Source: Bacilli bacterium (GTDB taxonomy: Bacteria; Bacillota_I; Bacilli_A; RFN20; CAG-826). From it: DNA of 33,998 bases. The DNA is taken from contig JAILIP010000027.1 of assembly GCA_024695235.1 (NCBI GenBank), forward strand, positions 1 through 33,998, read 5' to 3'. The notes beneath the pieces are model-generated. The model was not told the origin of the DNA, did not search any database, and was given only the letters and a program-made list of their open reading frames with translations. The position numbers and the translations under genes were made by a program. Below are positions 27,259 to 33,998 of this stretch, piece after piece; position 1 is the first letter of the stretch, and the number at the start of each line of letters is the position of its first letter.

Positions 27259-27285
27259 GCATGGCGGCAAAATCGCCATGCTTTT
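27259..27285 (+). terminator. Rho-independent terminator
   Basis: GCATGGCG-GCAAAAT-CGCCATGC (27259-27281) followed by TTTT. Confidence 0.75.
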
Positions 27286-27312
27286 GCATATATGCACATA
27301 TAAGTGTAAAAT
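27284..27312 (+). promoter_or_regulatory. Promoter of Ig-like lipoprotein gene
   Basis: TTGCAT-17-TAAAAT, starting inside the terminator T run; overlaps the palindrome TGCATATATGCA. Confidence 0.5.
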
Positions 27313-27337
27313 ATACACGTATAGAGGAGATTTTCAT

Positions 27338-30300
27338 ATGAAAAAAATCTTATTAATCGCTCCACTTGCATTATCACTTCTTCTAGCCAGTTGTAATGGC
27401 AATGAAAAGTCCGGTGATAATTCCGGTAGTGGAGATAATCCTACCTCCCAAACTACAGGCACTACTGGTGGAAGCACACCATCTAGTGGTGATCCTACTA
27501 GCGGAGATCCAACGAGTACTACTCAAGTAACTCCTGTCTCGCCAACTATTACTAAAGTGGCATGGCACAATATCAACACTGGATCTATTACTCTTGATAA
27601 CGGAGCAGAACAAATTGTTCAAGCTAACGTTTCAGGTACACCTGGTCGTGATGAAAATGGTAATACCATTGCTTATGATCACAGCTCATCATTTTCTACA
27701 GAACAAACTGATATTGTTGAGTTAACACCTATGGACCCATTATCTGCCAATGGTGGTTCAAGATGTAAAATCAGAGCCAAACATGTTGGAACAGCTTATG
27801 TTGTTGCAACCGCTAATGGCGATGATTCAAAGACAGTTACATTAACAGTCAATGTTCAATCTGATGGCACAGTTGCAGCAATCATTTCTGTTACAACTCA
27901 TCCAGATACCGTTTTCCTTGGTAAGGAAATCAAGGCAGACACAGTCGGTCTTAAAGTTAGACTTGATGATAATACTGAGGTTGACAACTATAGACCAAGT
28001 AGAGTTGCCTGTGATACAGCTACTCCGGGTGTAAAGACTGCTACTGCAATTATCGATTTAGATGATGAATTATTCTTATCTACTACATTTGAAGTTGAAG
28101 TACTTGATGTCGCTGAAACAAAAGCGTTGTTTACTAGTGCTAGCTTTGCCACAGAAAATAATATCTTTGACTCTTCAAACGATAACACACATTCTAAAGC
28201 TGGCAACAACTTTGATAGTAGTGGTTCAATTGAAACCGGTAAACGTGGTGTTCAAGTCACATACGGAAATAGTGCATTTACTACATCAAACGCATCATAT
28301 ACACATATTGTTGGATTTGAAGTAGTCTACTCATCCAATGGTGCTACAGGAAATATCACTGTTAGTGTCGGTGGAGTTAACAAGTTCCAAATCAACAATA
28401 ATGGTGGTTCATTAACAAACGAACACGCCATTCAAATGTTTGATACTGAAATTGCTGGTGATGTCAAATTATCAATTAATAACACTGGCACATCAAAATC
28501 ACTTTATGTCCAATCAATCTCTATTATTCAAAATAGAGTCCAAGAAGGTATTGAAGTACTAACTCCTGGAAAAGTTGAATATGCATACGGCGAAACATTT
28601 GACTTATCAGGCTATGTTGTTGTTCCAAAATACAATGTTGGACAAGCAACAGCTGCTGAAGCAATTGATCATTCTAATTTAAGTGTTTCACCTAATAGAG
28701 AACTTACTGCAGAAGATACAGAAGTTACAATATCTCTCAATGAGTCTGCATATTCGGTTACTCAAGCAATCACTGTTGTTGAAACATTACCAAGTTACAT
28801 CAATGTTTCATTTGATGATTCTATTTATGACGTTATCGATGAAGGTAATAAACAATTCAATCTTGAAATTGGTAATGCCTATGATTTTGCAACAACAATT
28901 ACTGTTGATCCAAGTGCATCAAGAAAAGAATATATATTTGATTCTGAAAATGCATGTGCAACATTTGATGACTCAACCAACACATTAGCTATTGATGTAT
29001 CAACATTAACTGATGAAGTTGATTTCGATATCACATTTAAATATGTGAACACTCCAACAGTTAAAGAAACATATAAAGTTCACGTCATCGATTCATCACA
29101 ACCTCACCTAAGTGAAGTTGTTGTTTCTGGTACTCCGAGTGCACCAGAACAATATGAAGGTGAAACACTCAATCCAGCCGGATTAACATTCACTGCTAAT
29201 TACACAAACGGTGGTGCATCAGTCAGCTTAACCGCCGAAGATATTACATTACCAACACTTGTTTACGGTGAAGATATCGTCTGCTCATACGAAGACGCTA
29301 ATGGTGATTCAGTCGAATTTACAGTCACAGGTATCACGATTCTTCAAGACGCAATCTCCGGATTGGTTATCGAAGGTAGTCTTGCTAATGATAGCTACGA
29401 AGTTGGCGAATATGTCAGTGCAGCAGGTCTTGTTGTCTATGCTGAATATCATGCACGTGAAAGAGAAAACGTTACCACTGAAGTTACATGGACATACAAT
29501 GATGAAAATTCACTTCAATTAAATGATGCAGGCAATATCTCTGTAACATTCAAAGCTTCCTATAGTGGTGAAGAAGCAAGTGTCACTTACGGTATTATCG
29601 TTAGTGATCAACAAACACTTGAATATGATTTCTCACAAATCAGTGGCTTTGATACTTGGACAGCAACATATGCTAACGATCATGAAGTTGAATACACAGA
29701 TGCAACTGTCAAGTTCTGTGGATCAGCACGTCAAACTACTACAATCACTGATGTCCCAATTGTCAAAGGAACTGATGTAATCTTCAAACTAAAAGATACA
29801 ACAAAATCTATAACAGAATTTGAACTTACCTGTAGACAATGGAATGATAAAGCTAAAACCATGAAAGCATATCCATCCACTGATAGTGGTGAATCATATG
29901 GAACTAGCATCGCTTCCACAACAGTTTCAAATTCAACAACTGGTACAACATTTAAAGTCAGCAAGAACTCAGGTATTGCCGATGGTGTTAATGCACTTAA
30001 GTTCAATGCTGGTGTATCTGGTGATACTGGATATAGCAATAACGTCGGTATTGTTTCATTAAAAGTTGTCTTAGGAGAAGCAACTCCTGCAAAACAAGTT
30101 ACAGAAATTACTTCTATTGAAGGTGGAGTTACTGCTCACCTCAATCATCCTTGGGATACAAGTGCAATTGTTGTCAAAGGAAAATTTGAAGGCGATAGCG
30201 TTTCTTCAGTGATTACCGATTTAGTTGATTTAGACATCAGTCCTGCTACTGCTACTTCTATGGATTTAGAAGAGGTAAGCGTGACTGCTACATTGACATC

Positions 30301-30757
30301 AGATAACACAAAGACATTAACAAACGAACACGTCGCAGCTACCGTTGAAGCTTCAACAAGTCAAGAAGTGACATATACATTCACAAACAAATCTTGGACT
30401 GATTCAACAAACTCATGGGTTAGTGATAACGATGGTGGTCAACTTTCTTCCGGAAAAGGCGTTCAAGTAACAGCGACTTATTCTGGTGCTGGAGCACACA
30501 CAAATGCATCCTTCTATGGTGTATCCAAAATCGTGTTTACATACTGCACAAACAAGAGTAGTGGTACAGGTGCCATCAATGTCCAAATTGGTGAAAATAC
30601 TGCTATTAGTCAAAGCGTCAATAGCACTGGTGGAACTACACTTAGAACAATGGAATTCGTGATTGATCCATCACAAACTGGTGTGATCACATTCTCTGTT
30701 GATTGTTCTGAAAATAGTATCTACATTAGTTCTATCGCAGTAACAAGCTTAGTCTAA
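27338..30757 (+). CDS. Large multi-domain surface lipoprotein with bacterial Ig-like domains
   Basis: MKKILLIAPLALSLLLASCNGNEKSGDNSGSG lipobox plus Ser/Thr/Gly linker; several Big_3/Big_2-like segments (e.g. YAYGETFDLSGYVVVPKY, QYEGETLNPAGLTFTANYTNGG, YEVGEYVSAAGLVVYAEY) alternating with repeated beta-sandwich-like modules. AGAGGAG SD supports 27338. Confidence 0.85.
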   Translation: MKKILLIAPLALSLLLASCNGNEKSGDNSGSGDNPTSQTTGTTGGSTPSSGDPTSGDPTSTTQVTPVSPTITKVAWHNINTGSITLDNGAEQIVQANVSGTPGRDENGNTIAYDHSSSFSTEQTDIVELTPMDPLSANGGSRCKIRAKHVGTAYVVATANGDDSKTVTLTVNVQSDGTVAAIISVTTHPDTVFLGKEIKADTVGLKVRLDDNTEVDNYRPSRVACDTATPGVKTATAIIDLDDELFLSTTFEVEVLDVAETKALFTSASFATENNIFDSSNDNTHSKAGNNFDSSGSIETGKRGVQVTYGNSAFTTSNASYTHIVGFEVVYSSNGATGNITVSVGGVNKFQINNNGGSLTNEHAIQMFDTEIAGDVKLSINNTGTSKSLYVQSISIIQNRVQEGIEVLTPGKVEYAYGETFDLSGYVVVPKYNVGQATAAEAIDHSNLSVSPNRELTAEDTEVTISLNESAYSVTQAITVVETLPSYINVSFDDSIYDVIDEGNKQFNLEIGNAYDFATTITVDPSASRKEYIFDSENACATFDDSTNTLAIDVSTLTDEVDFDITFKYVNTPTVKETYKVHVIDSSQPHLSEVVVSGTPSAPEQYEGETLNPAGLTFTANYTNGGASVSLTAEDITLPTLVYGEDIVCSYEDANGDSVEFTVTGITILQDAISGLVIEGSLANDSYEVGEYVSAAGLVVYAEYHARERENVTTEVTWTYNDENSLQLNDAGNISVTFKASYSGEEASVTYGIIVSDQQTLEYDFSQISGFDTWTATYANDHEVEYTDATVKFCGSARQTTTITDVPIVKGTDVIFKLKDTTKSITEFELTCRQWNDKAKTMKAYPSTDSGESYGTSIASTTVSNSTTGTTFKVSKNSGIADGVNALKFNAGVSGDTGYSNNVGIVSLKVVLGEATPAKQVTEITSIEGGVTAHLNHPWDTSAIVVKGKFEGDSVSSVITDLVDLDISPATATSMDLEEVSVTATLTSDNTKTLTNEHVAATVEASTSQEVTYTFTNKSWTDSTNSWVSDNDGGQLSSGKGVQVTATYSGAGAHTNASFYGVSKIVFTYCTNKSSGTGAINVQIGENTAISQSVNSTGGTTLRTMEFVIDPSQTGVITFSVDCSENSIYISSIAVTSLV

Positions 30758-30773
30758 TCACTTATAACAAACG

Positions 30774-30802
30774 GGTGGTATTCAACTGAATATCACCTTT
30801 TC
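30774..30802 (+). terminator. Rho-independent terminator
   Basis: GGTGGTATTC-AACT-GAATATCACC (one G-U) followed by TTTTC. Confidence 0.75.
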
Positions 30803-30852
30803 TTTATATTTCACGAGTAGATGTGATACTATTTATGACGAGGTTTTAAGAT

Positions 30853-32343
30853 ATGGAAGAAAAATTTACAGATCAAGAACAAGCAAGAAGAGATAAGCTT
30901 GCTAAATATAAAGAACTAGGAATTGATCCTTTCGGTCAAAAGTTTGAAAGAAGTGATTCTGTTAAGACACTTCGTGAAAAATGTGCCGGAAAGAGCAACG
31001 AAGAACTTGAAGCTAATAAAGTATATGTCACAGTTGCTGGACGTATCATGTCCATTAGACGTATGGGTAAAGCTTCATTTATGAACATTAAAGACTTAAC
31101 TGGAAATATCCAAGTATATATGGGTATTGATGTTGTAGGTGAAGAAGCATATAACTTGTTTAAACTTGCTGATATAGGAGATATCGTTGGAGTGTATGGC
31201 CGTGTCATGCTCACAAGAACTGGAGAAATGACAATTCGCGCTGAAAAGTATACTCACTTAACAAAATCATTGCGTCCACTTCCAGAGAAGTTTCATGGAT
31301 TAACTGATGTTGAAGAAAGATATCGTCATCGTTATGTTGATTTGATCATGAATGATGAAGCTATGAAAATTGCTCTAGCTAGACCAAAAATCATTCGTGC
31401 TATGCAAAGATATTTCGATTCTTTAGGATTTACTGAGGTTGAAACTAGTGTCCTTTCACCAATATTAGGTGGAGCAGCTGCTAGACCATTTGTCACACAT
31501 CATAACGCTCTTGATAAAGATTTCTATCTTCGTATTGCTACTGAACTTCCATTAAAGAAACTCCTTGTTGGAGGCATGGAACGTGTCTATGAAATTGGTA
31601 GACTTTTCCGTAACGAAGGCATGGATACAAAACATAACCCAGAATTTACAACTGTTGAGTTATATCAAGCATATGGCGATCTTCAAGATATGAGACATAT
31701 TGCAGAAGGTGTCTTCAAATATGTCGCTAAAGAAGTAGTGGGCTCAACAACTATTCCTTATGGTGAAGGTACACTTGATTTAGGAAAACCATTTAGATGG
31801 GTATCAATGGTGGAAGTAGTCAAAGAAGCTACTGGCATTGATTTCTCTAAAGATATGACATATGAAGAAGCTGTTGCATTAGCAAAGAAAAACGGCATCC
31901 AAGTTGAAAAACACTGGACAAGCGTCGGCTTTATTCTAAATGCCTTCTTTGAAGAAAAATGTGATCCATATTTACAAGAACCAACATTTGTTCATAGCTA
32001 TCCAATTGAAGTATCTCCTTTAACTAAGAAGATGCCAAATGATCCTAGATATACAGATAGATTTGAACTCTTCATTGGTGGAATGGAATATGGTAACGCA
32101 TATACTGAACTCAATGATCCAATTGATCAAAAAGAAAGATTCATTGCTCAATTAGAAGCTAAAAAGCTCGGTGATGAAGAAGCAAGTGAAATGGATACAG
32201 ACTTCCTTGAGGCACTTGAATATGGTATGCCTCCAGCAGGTGGTATTGGTATTGGCATTGACCGCTTTGTCATGTTAATGACCAATCAACAAAGTATTCG
32301 TGAAGTCATTCTCTTCCCTTGCATGAGAGATTCAAATAAATAG
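30853..32343 (+). CDS. lysS: Lysyl-tRNA synthetase (class II)
   Basis: VAGRIMSIRRMGKASFMNIKD, RYRHRYVDLIMN, FRNEGMDTKHNPEFTTVELYQAY, GIGIGIDRFVMLMTNQQSIREVILFPCMR. Confidence 0.98.
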   Translation: MEEKFTDQEQARRDKLAKYKELGIDPFGQKFERSDSVKTLREKCAGKSNEELEANKVYVTVAGRIMSIRRMGKASFMNIKDLTGNIQVYMGIDVVGEEAYNLFKLADIGDIVGVYGRVMLTRTGEMTIRAEKYTHLTKSLRPLPEKFHGLTDVEERYRHRYVDLIMNDEAMKIALARPKIIRAMQRYFDSLGFTEVETSVLSPILGGAAARPFVTHHNALDKDFYLRIATELPLKKLLVGGMERVYEIGRLFRNEGMDTKHNPEFTTVELYQAYGDLQDMRHIAEGVFKYVAKEVVGSTTIPYGEGTLDLGKPFRWVSMVEVVKEATGIDFSKDMTYEEAVALAKKNGIQVEKHWTSVGFILNAFFEEKCDPYLQEPTFVHSYPIEVSPLTKKMPNDPRYTDRFELFIGGMEYGNAYTELNDPIDQKERFIAQLEAKKLGDEEASEMDTDFLEALEYGMPPAGGIGIGIDRFVMLMTNQQSIREVILFPCMRDSNK

Positions 32344-32354
32344 GAGGATTATCT

Positions 32355-33242
32355 ATGGCTAAATATGCAATTGTAACTGACTCTGCTAGTGATCTTCCAA
32401 AGAAGTATCGTGATGAGAATCATATTGATTATGCCGCTACCATGATGGCGTATGAAGATGGCGAGAATAAATACGATGGACCAGCTTCAATTGACTGGGA
32501 GCATGTATCTGTTAAAGAATTCTACGATATCCTTAGAAGAGGAATAAGAATATATACAGATCAAGTCACTGAAAAGAATTATCTTGATACATTCATTCCT
32601 CATTTAGAAAAAGGTGAAGATATTCTTTACGTCGCGTGTTCATCTGGCTTAAGTGGTTCACTTAACAAAGCTAGAAAACTTGCTGAAGATGATCTTAAGA
32701 AAAGATATCCAGAAAGAAAGATCATTGTCGTAGATACACTTCGTGCAGGTATGGCCCAAGGCATGATTGTCATGCTTGCTAATGATCTTCGTAAAGAAGG
32801 TAAAACCATCGAAGAAAACGCCGCGATATTAGAATTAGAAAAACGCGCATATAAAGAAGTAGGTATTCCAGAAAGCCTATCTTATCTTAGACGTGCTGGA
32901 CGTGTGTCTGCTCCTGCGGCAGTATTTGGAAATATCATCGGCTTAAAGCCAATTCTTGTCTTCGATGAAAAAGGAAGCAATCTTGCTGTTGAAAAGACAA
33001 TTGGCAAAAAGAAAGCTTTCAAGCGTATGGCAGAGATGATTCGTGATGATATCGTCGAACCAGAAAAACAAACAATCTACTTAATGAACGCAGATTGTTC
33101 TGAACAAGATGTTAAAGACTTCACCGAAGCAATCCTTGCCGAAGTTAAAGTCAAAGACATCATTGCTGAAACACTTGGTCCTGTCATCGGAGCGTCCTCC
33201 GGTCCAGGCACAATAATCGTTAACTATAAAGGAAAACAATAA
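32355..33242 (+). CDS. DegV family (fatty-acid-binding) protein
   Basis: AIVTDSASDLPKKY, CSSGLSGSLNKA, VVDTLRAGMAQGMIV, GRVSAPAAVFGNIIGLKPIL; AGGAGG SD. Confidence 0.93.
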   Translation: MAKYAIVTDSASDLPKKYRDENHIDYAATMMAYEDGENKYDGPASIDWEHVSVKEFYDILRRGIRIYTDQVTEKNYLDTFIPHLEKGEDILYVACSSGLSGSLNKARKLAEDDLKKRYPERKIIVVDTLRAGMAQGMIVMLANDLRKEGKTIEENAAILELEKRAYKEVGIPESLSYLRRAGRVSAPAAVFGNIIGLKPILVFDEKGSNLAVEKTIGKKKAFKRMAEMIRDDIVEPEKQTIYLMNADCSEQDVKDFTEAILAEVKVKDIIAETLGPVIGASSGPGTIIVNYKGKQ

Positions 33243-33243
33243 T

Positions 33244-33831
33244 ATGAAAAAAGTACAAGAAATTATTAAACCATTCTTAGCAATTATATTGGGCGCTATT
33301 ATCCTACTTTATTACTTCAACTGGTTAACTCTTGAAGGAGCAGGACTTGCTATTGGCATTATTGCCTTAATACTCGCAGTCTATTATATTGCCACTGGAA
33401 TACTATCAGTTCTTTTAGGAGAAAAACTTAAAGGTGCAAGAAAAGTGCTTGATGCTATATCTATGGCATTATTCCCAATATTCATCTTTGTCTACTTCCT
33501 CATCGTTATCGTTAACGCTGGAAGTGGCTATGGTCCAACTGGTTGGGTAATTGCTATTTTAACTTTATCAGCATCTATTGCTGCTTCAGGTGCATTAATT
33601 GTTGCCTCATTTGTAAATGTTAAAGTTATCAAACGCATTGCAAAACTTATTGCAATGGTGTTTATCCTCACATTACTTTTAAATATCCTATTTGATATTC
33701 AAGGTAATCCAATTGTATTAGGTAACTTTGATGTCGTTTTATTTGTTATCTATTTTGTATATTCATATATGCTTCTATCTTCTTTATCATCTTTAGAAAG
33801 TAAAGAAGGTAACACTGTTAGTGAAGAATAA
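33244..33831 (+). CDS. Multi-pass membrane protein of unknown function
   Basis: 195 aa, several TM segments, 1 nt after degV stop codon. Confidence 0.78.
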   Translation: MKKVQEIIKPFLAIILGAIILLYYFNWLTLEGAGLAIGIIALILAVYYIATGILSVLLGEKLKGARKVLDAISMALFPIFIFVYFLIVIVNAGSGYGPTGWVIAILTLSASIAASGALIVASFVNVKVIKRIAKLIAMVFILTLLLNILFDIQGNPIVLGNFDVVLFVIYFVYSYMLLSSLSSLESKEGNTVSEE

Positions 33832-33890
33832 CATCAATCAAAACAAAAGGTCCTCAGATGAACTGAACCCCATTTAGTTCACAAGAAATA

Positions 33891-33930
33891 AAAAAGCCTC
33901 TTAGCGTAAAATATACGTTAGGAGGTTTTT
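33891..33930 (+). terminator. Terminator-like hairpin at IS left end that includes the orfA SD
   Basis: CCTCTTAGCGTA (33897-33908)/TACGTTAGGAGG (33914-33925) with two G-U pairs, A tract before and T5 after; AGGAGG is in the 3' arm. Confidence 0.7.
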
Positions 33931-33933
33931 ATT

Positions 33934-33998
33934 ATGGCGAGTAAAGGTCAGAAATTTAAGAGCTATTCTTCTGAATTTAAGGAGATGATACTCAAAGA
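33934..33998 (+). CDS. IS3-type transposase OrfA, N-terminal fragment
   Basis: MASKGQKFKSYSSEFKEMILK..., AGGAGG SD 8 nt upstream; runs off the window. Confidence 0.75.
   Translation, partial: MASKGQKFKSYSSEFKEMILK

Larger units (their letters stand above)
33859..33998 (+). mobile_element. Left end of an IS3-family (IS150-like) insertion sequence, truncated by window edge
   Basis: Terminal-type sequence TGAACTGAACCCCATTTAGTTCA at 33859 followed by start of an OrfA-like transposase. Confidence 0.75.

Noticed and set aside
27852-29780. Additional plus-strand overlapping ORFs and antisense ORFs in the Ig-like lipoprotein gene
   Set aside because: Alternate-frame byproducts of a long AT-rich gene with clear in-frame protein signal.
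1-33998. CRISPR array, tRNA/rRNA genes, riboswitches
   Set aside because: No regularly spaced direct repeats, no tRNA-like cloverleaf or rRNA sequence recognised by eye; a tRNAscan-SE/Infernal run would be needed to exclude fully.

Overview
Low-GC Firmicutes/Bacilli-type chromosomal segment using standard code 11 (TGA is used as a stop; taxon is inferred only from gene content and composition). The backbone contains ppdK (partial, minus strand, cut by the left edge), an FGGY carbohydrate kinase, a conserved pth-mfd-rqcP-tilS-ftsH block, dusB, lysS and degV. Accessory or poorly characterised parts: (i) a minus-strand cluster with two paralogous CASTOR/POLLUX-like TrkA-N ion-channel proteins, a DUF368 (PopT-type) transporter, a TetR regulator and a lipoprotein metallophosphoesterase; (ii) a metallophosphoesterase plus AbiEi/AbiEii toxin-antitoxin islet; (iii) a membrane-anchored protein with two XRE HTH domains and a DUF6273-like extracellular domain; (iv) an HTH-DUF3990 (ADP-ribosyltransferase-like) protein with an ATGA-overlapping partner, which looks like a candidate toxin-antitoxin pair and has a promoter that predicts a leaderless mRNA; (v) two lipoproteins with near-identical signal peptides, one a ~1140 aa multi-domain Ig-like protein; (vi) the left end of an IS3/IS150-type insertion sequence at the right edge. 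The best candidates for something undescribed are the HTH-DUF3990 pair, the CASTOR/POLLUX pair cluster and the transmembrane XRE regulator. All family calls are by eye from motifs; no database search was run.
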